The translations under genes and the position numbers were made by a program. Below the pieces are notes generated by a model. It was not told the DNA's origin. It searched no databases and saw nothing but the letters and a program-made list of their open reading frames with translations. A stretch of 64,000 bases of DNA from Phaeobacter gallaeciensis DSM 26640. Its GTDB lineage: Bacteria; Pseudomonadota; Alphaproteobacteria; Rhodobacterales; Rhodobacteraceae. The stretch is from assembly GCF_000511385.1 (NCBI RefSeq), contig NC_023137.1, positions 201,001 through 265,000 on the forward strand. The letters run 5' to 3'. Each line of letters starts with the position of its first letter. Positions within the stretch are counted from its first letter, which is position 1. This document shows, piece after piece, positions 16,682-26,427 of this stretch.

Positions 16682-17431
16682 ATGCGCGTCCATCCGACGG
16701 CCATTGTCAGCCCAAAGGCCAAGATCCATCCGAGTGTCGAAATCGGCCCCTTCTCGATCGTTCATGACAACGTCGAAATTGGCGCGGGGACCAACATCGG
16801 AAGCAATTGTGAGCTGGGCGTCTCAACCCGTCTGGGGGATGGCTCTCCGTTGCGCATCGGGGAAGGGACGACAATCCGCTCCCATAGCGTTTTCTACGAA
16901 AGCTCAAGCTTCGGTGACGGTCTGGTGACCGGGCATCGGGTCACGGTGCGCGAGCTCACCCAGGCTGGACGCGGGTTTCAGATTGGCACGCTGAGCGATA
17001 TCCAGGGTCATTGCACAGTTGGCGACTACGTGCGGCTGCACAGCAATGTGCACATCGGACAAAAGAGCGTCGTTGAAGACTACGTTTGGATCTTTCCCTA
17101 CGTAGTGTTGACCAATGACCCGCATCCGCCGAGCGAGGTCTTGCTTGGCGCGCGGATCAAATCATTTGCGGTGATCGCCACGATGACCACTGTTCTGCCC
17201 GGGGTCACTGTCGGGGAGGGGGCGCTGGTCGGGGCATGCAGTGCCGTCACCAAAGATGTTGCAGACCACCGGATCGCGGTTGGCAACCCCGCCGTTGACC
17301 GGGGAGATGCCAATCGGGTTCGCCTGAAAGATGGCACTGACCGGGCAGCTTATCCTTGGAAATCTCATTTTCACCGAGGATACCCCGAGGCCGTCGTTGC
17401 CGAGTGGATGGCGTCATTGCCCGAGGCCTGA
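16682..17431 (+). CDS. Left-handed beta-helix (hexapeptide) acyl/acetyltransferase
   Basis: The 249-residue protein is built of hexapeptide repeats from the N-terminus (VHPTAIVSPKAKIHPSVEIG through IGQKSVVEDYVWIFPYVVLT), a left-handed beta-helix as in LxpA-type and sugar O/N-acetyltransferases. A loop HPPSE near residue 147 carries the His often used in catalysis, and the C-terminal part (SAVTKDVADHRIAVGNPA) is the usual exit of the helix. The C-terminal 45 residues are helical and lack the LpxA pattern, so acetylation of a nucleotide sugar or surface glycan precursor is more likely than lipid A synthesis. It has an AGAGGAG ribosome-binding site and no operon partners. Confidence 0.8.
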   Translation: MRVHPTAIVSPKAKIHPSVEIGPFSIVHDNVEIGAGTNIGSNCELGVSTRLGDGSPLRIGEGTTIRSHSVFYESSSFGDGLVTGHRVTVRELTQAGRGFQIGTLSDIQGHCTVGDYVRLHSNVHIGQKSVVEDYVWIFPYVVLTNDPHPPSEVLLGARIKSFAVIATMTTVLPGVTVGEGALVGACSAVTKDVADHRIAVGNPAVDRGDANRVRLKDGTDRAAYPWKSHFHRGYPEAVVAEWMASLPEA

Positions 17432-17468
17432 TGGGGTTGCGGGCCGTTTAAAGTCCGTGGGTTGGTTC

Positions 17469-18239
17469 CTAGGTCTTGCTAACTTCGTGCTGCAGACGTT
17501 GCTTGGCCACCTCAGCATTGCGCAGGGCGCGCTGATGGTCAGTCAGGGCCTGTTTTACATAGTCCAGATGAGTTTCAACAGCGGCCCGTGCTGCCGACGG
17601 GTCGCGGGCCTGTAGCGCGGTGTTGATGGCGCTGTGCTGGGCCAATAGGGCATCGCGCGTGGTGTGCTGCTGGAACATAACGCGACGATTATAGAAAACA
17701 CCTTCACGCAGCAGCTCGAACATAGAGCGCATCATATGCAGCATGACCACATTGTGGCTCGCGTCCATAATTGCGGAATGGAACTGGGCGTCGAGCGCGG
17801 CAGCCTCTTCCGAGATGGCGGGATCACCGGCCTGCTCCATCTTGTCAAAAATCGTCTGGATCACCTCCAAATCATAGTCGGATCCATATTTGGCGGCGCG
17901 CTCGGCGGCTAGCCCTTCCATATCTCGGCGAAAGCTGAGGTAGTCGAAAACCGCCTCGTCATGGCTCGCAAACAACTGTACCAAGGCCGGGGAAAACGCA
18001 GAGCCAAGCACATCGGCAACAAACACTCCGGCGCCAGCCCGCGAGACCAACAGGCCACGGTCCTGCAATTCGGCCAGCGCATCGCGCAAGGAGGGCCGTG
18101 ATACCCCCAGACGCTCCGCCAACTCCCGCTCGGCTGGGAGCCTTTCGCCGGGTGTGAGAATTCCGCGCAGGATGAACTGCTCAATCTGGCGCACCACAGA
18201 CGCAGAGAGTTTTTCGGGCTGTACTTTTTGGAAGGGCAT
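17469..18239 (-). CDS. FadR/GntR family transcriptional regulator (FCD domain)
   Basis: A 256-residue regulator with the GntR winged helix at residues 9-75 (LPAERELAERLGVSRPSLRD, then ELQDRGLLVSRAGAGVFV) and a C-terminal all-helical FCD ligand domain containing the metal-binding type residues in LDAQFHSAIMDASHN and LAQHSAINTALQARD. The closest type members are PdhR, LldR and GlcC, which sense pyruvate, lactate or glycolate. ATG 18239 is chosen over 18284 because an inverted repeat lies between them. No adjacent metabolic gene shares its strand, so its target is not obvious. Confidence 0.88.
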   Translation of the reverse strand: MPFQKVQPEKLSASVVRQIEQFILRGILTPGERLPAERELAERLGVSRPSLRDALAELQDRGLLVSRAGAGVFVADVLGSAFSPALVQLFASHDEAVFDYLSFRRDMEGLAAERAAKYGSDYDLEVIQTIFDKMEQAGDPAISEEAAALDAQFHSAIMDASHNVVMLHMMRSMFELLREGVFYNRRVMFQQHTTRDALLAQHSAINTALQARDPSAARAAVETHLDYVKQALTDHQRALRNAEVAKQRLQHEVSKT

Positions 18240-18264
18240 GCTGTCAGTCTTTTGAATGCGCGAT

Positions 18265-18283
18265 TGGTCAAAACATATGACCA
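18265..18283. promoter_or_regulatory. Inverted repeat, candidate operator of the GntR-family gene
   Basis: TGGTCA and TGACCA form a perfect 6-bp inverted repeat with a 7-base spacer, 25 bases before the regulator start. The half-site TGGTC/GACCA matches the core recognised by FadR-subfamily GntR regulators, although their usual spacing is shorter. Autoregulation is the simplest reading. Confidence 0.55.
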
Positions 18284-18397
18284 CGGGGCCAAGGCCATCG
18301 CAAGAGGATGTGCGCCCAATCAGCAGACAGCCCGCCTGTTCCTTGCTAGTTTGAAGGGACGAGCGAAGATCCAGCCCTAATCGGTATAGGAATACAG

Positions 18398-18736
18398 ATG
18401 TGTGATCTCATCAGGCGAACGGTTCGATCCCGCTCAATTTTTATGTTCCTTCTTGCTGTTCCGCGTGCAGCCTGCGATACGGCAAGCCCGCATTTCCGTG
18501 GTCAAGCGGTGCAACGGATCACGGTGGAGGGCAGCGTATTTGAGGTGCGCCTGCGCGGGTCGCTTGCAGAGGCAGTGCGCGTCAATCCTCAATATGCACC
18601 GCGTCTTGGCCCCATCCGGAAACGCGCACAACGCGCCATGGAAGTGGCAAGTGGCTGCCCAGTGCGCGATGTCCTGGGCGATCAGGCTGTCCTCGTCGGG
18701 CGCTTGGACTGCGGGAGCGGCGAAGCCGCGCAATGA
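18398..18736 (+). CDS. Small secreted protein of unknown function
   Basis: A 112-residue product. A hydrophobic segment (IFMFLLAVPRAAC) near residues 14-26 looks like a signal sequence, possibly with translation from the ATG at 18443, leaving a mature domain of about 80 residues with the pattern QRITVEGSVFEVRLRGSLAE, NPQYAPRLGPI and a Cys pair (SGCPVRD, GRLDCG) that could form a disulphide. The protein-like composition of that domain supports a real gene. It precedes smc on the same strand by about 120 bases. No function is recognised. Confidence 0.6.
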   Translation: MCDLIRRTVRSRSIFMFLLAVPRAACDTASPHFRGQAVQRITVEGSVFEVRLRGSLAEAVRVNPQYAPRLGPIRKRAQRAMEVASGCPVRDVLGDQAVLVGRLDCGSGEAAQ

Positions 18737-18859
18737 AGAGTTATCCACAATATATGGTGGCGATATGACGCTGACCCAGCGGATTTGGGGGGCGGCCACA
18801 TTGACAGTGGTGTAACAAAACCATGACACTTACATCCCAATGAATCACAGGATATCGGC

Positions 18860-21800
18860 TTGCGCTTCTCGAAACTCAGACTGAACGGCTTCAAGAGCTT
18901 TGTGGACCCAACGGATCTGTTGATCGCGGATGGCCTGACGGGGGTTGTCGGCCCAAATGGCTGTGGCAAATCCAACCTTCTTGAGGCGCTGCGTTGGGTG
19001 ATGGGCGAAAATCGCCCAAAGGCAATGCGTGGCGGTGGTATGGAAGACGTGATCTTCGCTGGCACCAGCTCCAGGCCGGCTCGCAATTTTGCCGAGGTCA
19101 GCCTGCAGATCGACAACAGTGAGCGGCTGGCTCCATCTGGTTTCAACGAGAGTGACAATCTCGAAATCCTGCGCCGTATCACCCGCGATGTCGGTAGCGC
19201 CTACAAAACAAACGGCAAGGATGTGCGCGCCCGTGATGTGCAGATGCTGTTTGCCGATGCCTCAACTGGCGCGCATTCTCCTGCTTTGGTTCGACAGGGG
19301 CAAATTGCCGAGTTGATTAACGCCAAGCCCAAGGCGCGGCGGCGTATTCTGGAAGAGGCAGCGGGTATCTCTGGCCTCTACCAGCGGCGGCACGAGGCCG
19401 AGCTGAAGCTGAAAAACACCGAACAGAACCTGTTGCGCGTCGACGATGTGATTGAACAGCTCGCAGCACAACTCTCACAGCTGGCCCGTCAGGCACGCCA
19501 GGCGCAACGGTATCGCGATATCGGTGAACAGCTGCGCCGGGCCGAGGGCATGTTGCTCTATCGTCGCTGGCGGGAGGCGGATGACGCGCGGCTGGAAGCT
19601 GAAGATATCCTGCGCAGCCGCGAGACCCAGGCAGCGAAGGCAGAGGCACTGGCCCGTGTTGCCGACGGCAAGCGGCTGGAAGCTGAGAGCGCGCTGCCCC
19701 CCCTGCGCGAGGAAGAGGCAATAGCTGCCGCCGTCCTGCAACGGTTGTTTGTCCAGCGTGACACCTTGAGTGATCAGGAGGCGCAGGCGCGCCAGACCAT
19801 CGAAACTCTGACCAACCGCGTGGCACAGCTGGGCCGCGACATTGAGCGCGAAAGCGGGCTGAACCGAGATGCCGGCGAAACGATTGAACGGCTGGACTGG
19901 GAACAGCGTGAACTGGCGCGGGCCGCTATCGGTCACGATGATCGCATGGCTGAGGCAGCCGAGCGGTCGCGAGAAGCGGGATCGGTGCTGCAGGCCCGCG
20001 AAGAACATCTGACGAGCCTGACAGAAGATGTCGCGCGGCTTGCAGCACGTCACCAATCAGCGCAGCGTCAGGTTGAGGATTGCCGCCGTGCCTTGCTCCG
20101 TGCCGAGGAGGAAGGGGGGAGTTCCCGCGAGGCGATGGCCGAGGCCCGCGATACGCTGGCTCAGGCAGAGTCCGCTTTCGAGGCGGCTATTGAGGCTGAA
20201 GAGGAAGCGCGCGCTGCTGCCGAGCTTGCCGACGAGGCGCTCGCTGCGGCCGATGACGCGCGCAACGACACCCAATCGCGCGAGGCTGAGGCCCGCGCCC
20301 GCCGCTCTGAAGCGGAGGGCGAATTGGGGGCGCTGCGGGCAGAGGTGACGGCGCTTGCAAAGCTTGTGGAACGCGATACCGCCGAGGGTGGCCATGTTCT
20401 GGATGAGATGCGCGTCGCAGCGGGATACGAGAAGGCGCTTGGCGCGGCTCTCGCCGATGACCTGCGCGCGCCTCTGGCGGAGGTTGATGGGCCGAGCGGT
20501 TGGGTCAGCTTACCGCCATATGACGGCGATGCGCCGCTGCCAGCGGGGGCGGTGCCGCTTTCGCTGCATGTCAGCTGCCCAGATGCTCTGCAACGTCGGA
20601 TTTCTCAGGTTGGCCTCGTCGATGGTGATGCCGCGCGTGATCTGCATTCGCGGCTGAAGCCAGGACAGCGTCTGGTTACCCTGGAAGGGGATCTGTGGCG
20701 CTGGGATGGGTTCCGGGCTTGGGCTGAGGATGCACCAAGTGCCGCGGCGTTACGGCTTGAGCAGATGAACCGTCTTGAAGCGCTGAAGCAGGATATGGAA
20801 CATGTTGGTGCGCGTGCGGATGGGGCCAAGGCTGCGCATGAGGTTCTGATGCGCAAGCTGGCAGAGGTTACCACGGCCGATCAGGCCGCGCGTCAGGCGC
20901 GACGCGTTGCCGACCAACGCGTCGCCGATGCAGCGCGGGCGCTGAGCCGGGCTGAAAGCCATCGCAATCTGTCCGAAGGCAAGCTGGAAACCCTCAGCAT
21001 TGCGGTTGCACGGCATGATGAAGACGCTGCGGCTGCGCAGACGCAGTTGACGGATGCGGAAGCCGTTGTCGAAGGGCTGGAGGACCTCGCTGAGGCACGT
21101 GCCAAAGTTGAGGATGTAAAGCAGGCGGTAGAAGCTGCTCGGATCACCATGCTAACCCATCGGTCGACGCAGGATGAGCTGCGGCGTGAGGGAGAGGCCC
21201 GCACAGCGCGCGGGCAGCAGGTCACCAAGGATCTCTCCGGGTGGCGCCACCGGCTTGAGAGTGCGGACAGGCGGATTGCTGAGCTGACGGAGCGCCGTGC
21301 CGCGACTGAAGAAGAACTGCAAGAGGCGCATGAGGTGCCTGCCGAGATTGCAGAAACCCACGAGGAACTGAACCTCGCCATTGAAGAGGCAGAAGCGCGT
21401 AAAGCGGTTGCCTCAGATGCGCTGATTGGCGCTGAAACCGTCCTGCGCGACGCTGTTCAGAACGAGCGTGAATGCGCGCGACTGGCCTCTGAGGCGCGCG
21501 AGGCACGGGCGCGGTCTGAGGCGCGTTGCGATGCTGCCCGCGAAGCCGTTGGTCATGCTGAAGCGCGTATTCGCGAAGAACAACAGACCGTGCCTGACGA
21601 TCTGTTGGCTAGCCTTGATGCAACGCCTGAAGACATGCCGAACGCGGAGGAGCTGGAGGCAGAGGTCAACCGTCATAAACGTCAGCGAGACGCGCTGGGA
21701 GCGGTCAATTTGCGCGCAGAAGAAGATGCGCGCTCGGTTCAGGATGAGCACGACCAATTGGTGCGCGAGAAGGCGGATCTGGAAGAGGCCGTGAAGACGC

Positions 21801-22315
21801 TAAGGGCGGGTATCGCCAGCCTCAACCGTGAAGGCCGCGAACGGTTGCTGACCGCGTTTGAGGAGGTGAATGCGAGCTTTACGATGCTTTTCACCCATCT
21901 CTTCGGCGGCGGGGAGGCCAACCTGGTCATGGTGGAAAGTGATGATCCACTGGATGCCGGGCTTGAAATCATGTGTCAGCCGCCGGGCAAGAAACTTTCG
22001 ACGCTGTCACTGCTGTCAGGGGGGGAACAGACATTGACGGCCATGGCCCTGATCTTCGCGGTGTTTCTGTCTAACCCGGCGCCGATCTGTGTGCTGGACG
22101 AGGTGGACGCGCCGCTCGACGATGCCAATGTCACTCGTTTCTGCGATTTGCTGGACGAGATGTGCCGCCAAACCGACACGCGCTTTCTGATCATCACGCA
22201 CCATGCGGTGACGATGGCGCGGATGGACCGGCTTTTCGGGGTCACGATGCAGGAGAAAGGCGTCAGCCAACTGGTGTCCGTGGACCTCAAGAAAGCCGAG
22301 GCGCTGGTCGCCTGA
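18860..22315 (+). CDS. smc: Chromosome segregation protein SMC
   Basis: SMC forms a ring-shaped ATPase dimer with ScpA and ScpB that organises and separates chromosomes. The 1151-residue protein has the N-terminal Walker A GPNGCGKSNLLEALRWV at residues 31-47, two long coiled coils, a hinge around residues 515-625 (GWVSLPPYDGD to LEGDLWRWDGF), and the C-terminal LSLLSGGEQTLTAMALIFAV signature with Walker B PICVLDEVDAPLDD. The start is TTG 18860: AGGA lies 7 bases upstream and there is no ATG before the conserved MRFSKLRLNGFKSF opening. It is complete. Confidence 0.97.
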   Translation: MRFSKLRLNGFKSFVDPTDLLIADGLTGVVGPNGCGKSNLLEALRWVMGENRPKAMRGGGMEDVIFAGTSSRPARNFAEVSLQIDNSERLAPSGFNESDNLEILRRITRDVGSAYKTNGKDVRARDVQMLFADASTGAHSPALVRQGQIAELINAKPKARRRILEEAAGISGLYQRRHEAELKLKNTEQNLLRVDDVIEQLAAQLSQLARQARQAQRYRDIGEQLRRAEGMLLYRRWREADDARLEAEDILRSRETQAAKAEALARVADGKRLEAESALPPLREEEAIAAAVLQRLFVQRDTLSDQEAQARQTIETLTNRVAQLGRDIERESGLNRDAGETIERLDWEQRELARAAIGHDDRMAEAAERSREAGSVLQAREEHLTSLTEDVARLAARHQSAQRQVEDCRRALLRAEEEGGSSREAMAEARDTLAQAESAFEAAIEAEEEARAAAELADEALAAADDARNDTQSREAEARARRSEAEGELGALRAEVTALAKLVERDTAEGGHVLDEMRVAAGYEKALGAALADDLRAPLAEVDGPSGWVSLPPYDGDAPLPAGAVPLSLHVSCPDALQRRISQVGLVDGDAARDLHSRLKPGQRLVTLEGDLWRWDGFRAWAEDAPSAAALRLEQMNRLEALKQDMEHVGARADGAKAAHEVLMRKLAEVTTADQAARQARRVADQRVADAARALSRAESHRNLSEGKLETLSIAVARHDEDAAAAQTQLTDAEAVVEGLEDLAEARAKVEDVKQAVEAARITMLTHRSTQDELRREGEARTARGQQVTKDLSGWRHRLESADRRIAELTERRAATEEELQEAHEVPAEIAETHEELNLAIEEAEARKAVASDALIGAETVLRDAVQNERECARLASEAREARARSEARCDAAREAVGHAEARIREEQQTVPDDLLASLDATPEDMPNAEELEAEVNRHKRQRDALGAVNLRAEEDARSVQDEHDQLVREKADLEEAVKTLRAGIASLNREGRERLLTAFEEVNASFTMLFTHLFGGGEANLVMVESDDPLDAGLEIMCQPPGKKLSTLSLLSGGEQTLTAMALIFAVFLSNPAPICVLDEVDAPLDDANVTRFCDLLDEMCRQTDTRFLIITHHAVTMARMDRLFGVTMQEKGVSQLVSVDLKKAEALVA

Positions 22316-22373
22316 GCCCTTGTTCCAACGCGGCGCAGGTTCTATCGTCGGCGCGCCAATGACAGGATTTACA

Positions 22374-22841
22374 ATGAAATTTCTTTCTCTACTGACCGCT
22401 GCTGCCCTGTTTGTCCTCCCGGGCCTTGGGCATGCTGAAAACATTCTGGCCAAGGATGCGACCACTCTGGCGCGTTTCTTTGAAACGGAAGGCGTTGAAT
22501 TTGAGGTCACCACTGATGATGTCGGCGACCCAAAGCTGAAGGTCGACTATTACGGCAATGATTTCTCGATTTATTTCTATGGTTGTGAAAACAACAAGAA
22601 CTGTGATGCGATCCAGTTCTTCTCTGGTTATCAGACGGATGGTGGCATTCGTGTGGTCAAGATCAATGAGTGGAATACCGAGAATCGGTTTGGTCGGGCC
22701 TATATTTCGGACGAAGGGTCCGCTCGGGTGGAACTGGATGTGTATCTGGGGAACACGGGCATGAACCCCGACGATTTTGCTGAGTTGCTTGGCTACTGGT
22801 CGCGGATTGTTCAGGAATTTGAAGAATTCATCAACTGGTGA
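22374..22841 (+). CDS. Secreted YbjN-domain protein
   Basis: A 155-residue protein with a clear signal peptide (MKFLSLLTAAALFVLPGLGHA, cleavage after AHA-type GHA) followed by a YbjN-type sensory domain: LARFFETEGVEFEVTTDD, the central NCDAIQFFSGY and the C-terminal NPDDFAELLGYWSRIVQEF helix. The YbjN fold resembles type III secretion chaperones, but exported versions like this one have no established role. ATG 22374 is chosen because the signal peptide begins there; a frame from 22320 adds uncharged filler. Confidence 0.82.
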   Translation: MKFLSLLTAAALFVLPGLGHAENILAKDATTLARFFETEGVEFEVTTDDVGDPKLKVDYYGNDFSIYFYGCENNKNCDAIQFFSGYQTDGGIRVVKINEWNTENRFGRAYISDEGSARVELDVYLGNTGMNPDDFAELLGYWSRIVQEFEEFINW

Positions 22842-22904
22842 CCGCATCTCCCCTGTCACTGAAACGTGAGACGGGGCCGGGGAAAATACAGCTAGGCTGG
22901 CAGC

Positions 22905-23294
22905 ATGAATTATCTCACGCTGCTGGCTTTTTTTGTACTTATCGGATCAATCCAACTGCCAGGCAAGGTCTTGGCGCAAGATGGAGCCATGCGGGCGGGT
23001 GATCGTCCCTATGACGAAGAGGCGCTTGCGGCGCTACCGGGGCAATCTTTTGTTTTTTATGATGATGGTGAGGCAATATTCGGGGACGACGGAGCCTATT
23101 CCTACACTTATTCAGCGGCAAATGGCGGTGGCACTGCATGGGGCAGCTATCGTGTCGCGCAGGATGGTCAGGTCTGTGTGACGTTCGTCAACGGTATGTC
23201 CCGTTGCGATCAATATGTGACCAACCGGGATCGCACTGTGGTCATTACCTCAGAGGGGCAGAGATTTCCGGTGCGATCATCGCAAATTCCCTGA
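22905..23294 (+). CDS. Secreted small protein of unknown function
   Basis: This 129-residue product begins with a signal peptide (MNYLTLLAFFVLIGSIQLPG to VLAQ). The mature part is rich in Gly, Asp and Tyr and contains a conserved-looking Cys pair (GQVCVTFVNGMSRCDQYV) within a beta-rich pattern such as AWGSYRVAQDGQVCV, which suggests a small beta-barrel or lipocalin-like fold. No family is recognised. It lies between the YbjN gene and a strong hairpin that ends the unit. Confidence 0.7.
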   Translation: MNYLTLLAFFVLIGSIQLPGKVLAQDGAMRAGDRPYDEEALAALPGQSFVFYDDGEAIFGDDGAYSYTYSAANGGGTAWGSYRVAQDGQVCVTFVNGMSRCDQYVTNRDRTVVITSEGQRFPVRSSQIP

Positions 23295-23305
23295 GACATT
23301 CCTCC

Positions 23306-23338
23306 GAGGAAACCGCCCCCAAGGGGCGATCTTTCCTC
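23306..23338. terminator. Stem-loop between convergent genes
   Basis: GAGGAAA (23306-23312) pairs with TTTCCTC (23332-23338), with an inner CGCCCC/GGGGCG stem and a short CAA loop. It lies between two convergent genes and can act in either direction; the T-tract is weak on both strands. Confidence 0.65.
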
Positions 23339-23343
23339 ATAGA

Positions 23344-24516
23344 TTAGAGACGCGACAATAGTGTCGGTGTTGGCCAGGCGTCTGCGGGGAGGCCAAGGCG
23401 TTTTTGTTCTTTTTGAACTGCAACACGTGTCTTGGCACCTAGGATCCCATCGACATCACCAACGTCATGACCGCGTGCCTGAAGCTTGCGCTGCAACTGT
23501 TCCATTTGTTTTGCCGCGAGGCCGGTATCTGGGCTGCCCGCATCGTAACTCGCAGCGCCCGACAGCCGGGTGGCAAAATAAGCGGCAGTCAGCACATAGG
23601 TAAAGCTCTGGTTCCATTCGAAATAGACATCGAAATTAGGGTAGGCAAGAAAGGCAGGTCCCTTATGCCCCTGTGGTAGAATCAGCGCTGCCTTGGTATC
23701 GCGCTCCGCCAGTCGGCCACTGCGAGGGCTTATGCCCAATGCTTGCCAGTCAGCGACCGTCTCCTTGTGGTGGACACCACTGAGGTTCAGGTCCAGATCT
23801 GCCGGGATTGTCACCTCCTGCAACCAAGGCTCATTTGGGCGCCACCCCAAATGAGAGAGCATCTTTGCGCCGGACATCAATGCATCGGGGGCGGAGGTCT
23901 TGAGGCTGACATGGCCGTCTCCATCGGCATCGACACCGTTTTCGAGAATGTCGCCAGGTAGCATTTGAACCATGCCGATTTCACCGGCCCAGGCACCGGT
24001 GGTGCGGCGCGGATCAAAGTTGCCCTGACGGAACAATTCCAGTGCGGCAAAAACCTGAGGGCGGAACAACTCGGGCCGACGGCAATCATGGGCCAGAGTC
24101 ACCAGCGCATTCAACGTGTTGAAATTTCCCTGTACGGCGCCGTAGTCGGTTTCAAAGGCCCAGAACGCCAGCAAAACGCTGCGATCAATGCCGTAGGTCG
24201 TCTCTATCCTGCGGAATGTGGCGTCGTATTTTCGCGACATCGCCTGACCACGGTCCAGGCGGCTCTTGGAGATCAGCCGACGTGAAAACTCGATAAAGGG
24301 TTTCTGGAACACACCCTGCGCGCGGTCGGCCTTTAGGACTGCGGGATCTTGGCGCACGTTCTCAAAGAAACGGTTGACCGTGGCGCTGTCATAGCCCCCC
24401 GTCAGCGCCTCTTCTTTCATCAGCTGAACGAAATTGCGAAACCCGCCACCACATTGCGCATGGGCCTGAAGCGGGAGCAGAAATGAGACAAGGGCGAGAA
24501 TGCTGGGGCGCAACAC
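23344..24516 (-). CDS. Lytic murein transglycosylase, MltB type, with C-terminal peptidoglycan-binding domain
   Basis: The enzyme cleaves the glycan strand of peptidoglycan with formation of 1,6-anhydromuramic acid. The 390-residue protein has a signal peptide (MLRPSILALVSFLLPLQAHA), an SLT_2/MltB catalytic domain with Glu122 in FWAFETDYGAVQG and the GMVQMLPGDIL and DGHVSL calcium-type segment, and a PG_binding_1 domain in the last 60 residues (QLQRKLQARGHDVGDVDGIL). The start codon is GTG at 24516. There is no lipobox at the cleavage site, so it is probably soluble periplasmic. Confidence 0.92.
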   Translation of the reverse strand: MLRPSILALVSFLLPLQAHAQCGGGFRNFVQLMKEEALTGGYDSATVNRFFENVRQDPAVLKADRAQGVFQKPFIEFSRRLISKSRLDRGQAMSRKYDATFRRIETTYGIDRSVLLAFWAFETDYGAVQGNFNTLNALVTLAHDCRRPELFRPQVFAALELFRQGNFDPRRTTGAWAGEIGMVQMLPGDILENGVDADGDGHVSLKTSAPDALMSGAKMLSHLGWRPNEPWLQEVTIPADLDLNLSGVHHKETVADWQALGISPRSGRLAERDTKAALILPQGHKGPAFLAYPNFDVYFEWNQSFTYVLTAAYFATRLSGAASYDAGSPDTGLAAKQMEQLQRKLQARGHDVGDVDGILGAKTRVAVQKEQKRLGLPADAWPTPTLLSRL

Positions 24517-24556
24517 AGGTGACGTGTCCTTATTGAGATGTGCTGCCCCTTGTTAG

Positions 24557-25468
24557 CTATAACAACGCGGCAATGGCAACCGTTAGCGCAAGTCCGAAGG
24601 CCCAAGAGGCCCATAGAAGGTGTATACTTTGTGTGATGCTGTGGGCGCTGGCGCTTTTGGAGCCACTGGCGTTGACCCAGGCAAAGTCCTGCAGTTGGCC
24701 GTCGTAGGATCGCGGGCCGGCGAGTGCGATCCGCAACGCGCGCGCCATTGCGGCTTCGGGCCAGCCAGCATTCGGGGAGCGGTGGCGGCGGGCATCCTGG
24801 GTAATGTCAGGCCAGCTGCGCAATACCAGGCCAACGGTGGCGATCATCAGTGCGGACAGGCGTGCCGGGATCAGGTTCAGCAAGTCGTCCAACCGGGCAG
24901 CCCCCCAGCCGAAATTCCTGTGCCGTGGCGTCTTGTAGCCAATCATGCTGTCGGCGGTGTTGGTGATCTTGTAGATCATCAAACCCGGCAGTCCGCCAAT
25001 CAAAAACCAGAATGCAGGGGCGACCACACCGTCGGAAAAATTCTCTGCCCCGCTTTCGATAGCGGAACGCGCAATCTGCGGCGTGGTCATGCCGGTGGTA
25101 TCACGGCTGACAATCATCGCAACGGCCTCGCGGCCTTCTGTCAGATCAAGACGCAGCCCATCGGCGACGGCCTCGACATGGTCGCAGAGCGACCGCTGCG
25201 CCAGCAAGATGGCGGCGATAAGGATTTGAACCAAGGGGCCGAACAATGTCAGCAGCCAGCCAAGCCAGCCGGCTGAAACAACAAGAAGCGTTATGGCCAG
25301 AACGCCACGCGCTTTGCGCTGTTTTCCGGTGTTTAATGTCTGGTCAACGAGAGACACAGCACGGCCCATCAACACCGCAGGGTGGGGCAGTCTTGACCAA
25401 AGCCAGCGTGGTTCGCCGAAAATGGCATCCAGCAGCAGCGCCGGTATCAACAAGGCGGCAGTTGTCAC
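24557..25468 (-). CDS. cobD: Adenosylcobinamide-phosphate synthase (CbiB/CobD)
   Basis: This membrane enzyme attaches the aminopropanol (or its phosphate) side chain to adenosylcobyric acid. The 303-residue protein has the family segments [59 protein letters not shown] and [18 protein letters not shown], with about five membrane helices. Its ATG overlaps the stop of cobC as ATGA, so both are co-translated. It is the last gene of a two-gene cobalamin unit; bluB and the adenosyltransferase gene lie elsewhere in the window. Confidence 0.95.
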   Translation of the reverse strand: MTTAALLIPALLLDAIFGEPRWLWSRLPHPAVLMGRAVSLVDQTLNTGKQRKARGVLAITLLVVSAGWLGWLLTLFGPLVQILIAAILLAQRSLCDHVEAVADGLRLDLTEGREAVAMIVSRDTTGMTTPQIARSAIESGAENFSDGVVAPAFWFLIGGLPGLMIYKITNTADSMIGYKTPRHRNFGWGAARLDDLLNLIPARLSALMIATVGLVLRSWPDITQDARRHRSPNAGWPEAAMARALRIALAGPRSYDGQLQDFAWVNASGSKSASAHSITQSIHLLWASWAFGLALTVAIAALL

Positions 25469-26427
25469 AGAGCGGCCTCAAGCCGTGCCCAGCCTTCACC
25501 CGTTGGCAGACCAAGCCGCAGATAGGTTTTGGAGTATGGGAAAATACGCGCCCAGATTTGAGCGCGGGCGAGCCGGGCCTGCCATGCAGCGGCGTCGTCA
25601 ACGTCATAAAGACGGAATAGATCGGTGCCGCCGACCAGTTTCGCTCCTTTTCCGGTCACCATCTTGTCGAGACGTTTTGCGTCCTGCTGCAAGCGCGCCC
25701 GTGTGGTTTCTGCCCAGTCGGCATCTCTTAGGGCCTGGGCGCCGATGCGCAGGGCCGGACCGGAGACAGCCCAGGGTCCTTGCCAGGCTGCGAGTTTGTT
25801 GATCAAGCAGGGGTCACCGATAGCAAACCCCAGCCGCAGTCCCGCGAGCCCCCAGAATTTGCCAAAACTCTTGAGAATTACGACGCCGGGGCGGTCTGCC
25901 AAATGCATCAGGCTGTCCGCAGGGCAGACATCACAGAAGCTCTCATCGATGACGACCAGCGGGGCCTGCACATCTTCAGCGCTCCAGCGGCGGCCGTCAG
26001 GATTGTTCGGATGAACCAGCACGCTAGCTTCGGCTGGGCCAGCGGTGACAGTCTGCCATCCGTGCGCGGTGAATGCTGCGGCGTGCTCATTGTAGGTTGG
26101 CGGTGTTATCTGAACCCATCGGGGGTCGGCCAGGGCGGGAATGGCGGCAATCAGGGCTGAAGCGCCGGGGGCTGCCAGAACGGCTGCCTTTCGCGGCACG
26201 TTCCAGAAGTGACGCGCGGCAGTCACCAGGTCAGTCATTGCCGCCTGATCGGGCAGGGCGCCCCAATCCGCTGTGGTCAGCTTCGGCATCGGGTAGGGTA
26301 CAGGATTGATCCCGGTCGAGAGATCAACCCAGTCGCTGGCTACACCACCATATTTAGAAATTGCGGCGCTGAGGTTGCCGCCGTGGTCCCGTTTGGGGAC
26401 CTCTGTCAGATCCAGCATGCCTGTCAT
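25465..26427 (-). CDS. cobC: Threonine-phosphate decarboxylase (CobC), PLP-dependent
   Basis: CobC is an aminotransferase-fold enzyme that makes (R)-1-amino-2-propanol phosphate for the nucleotide loop of B12. The 320-residue protein starts with the family [14 protein letters not shown] segment near residue 15, shows [11 protein letters not shown], and has the PLP-binding Lys in [22 protein letters not shown] 26427 begins just after a possible AAGG site; an upstream frame to 26520 adds no family sequence. It overlaps cobD. The family is also named cobD in the Salmonella nomenclature. Confidence 0.92.
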   Translation of the reverse strand: MTGMLDLTEVPKRDHGGNLSAAISKYGGVASDWVDLSTGINPVPYPMPKLTTADWGALPDQAAMTDLVTAARHFWNVPRKAAVLAAPGASALIAAIPALADPRWVQITPPTYNEHAAAFTAHGWQTVTAGPAEASVLVHPNNPDGRRWSAEDVQAPLVVIDESFCDVCPADSLMHLADRPGVVILKSFGKFWGLAGLRLGFAIGDPCLINKLAAWQGPWAVSGPALRIGAQALRDADWAETTRARLQQDAKRLDKMVTGKGAKLVGGTDLFRLYDVDDAAAWQARLARAQIWARIFPYSKTYLRLGLPTGEGWARLEAAL

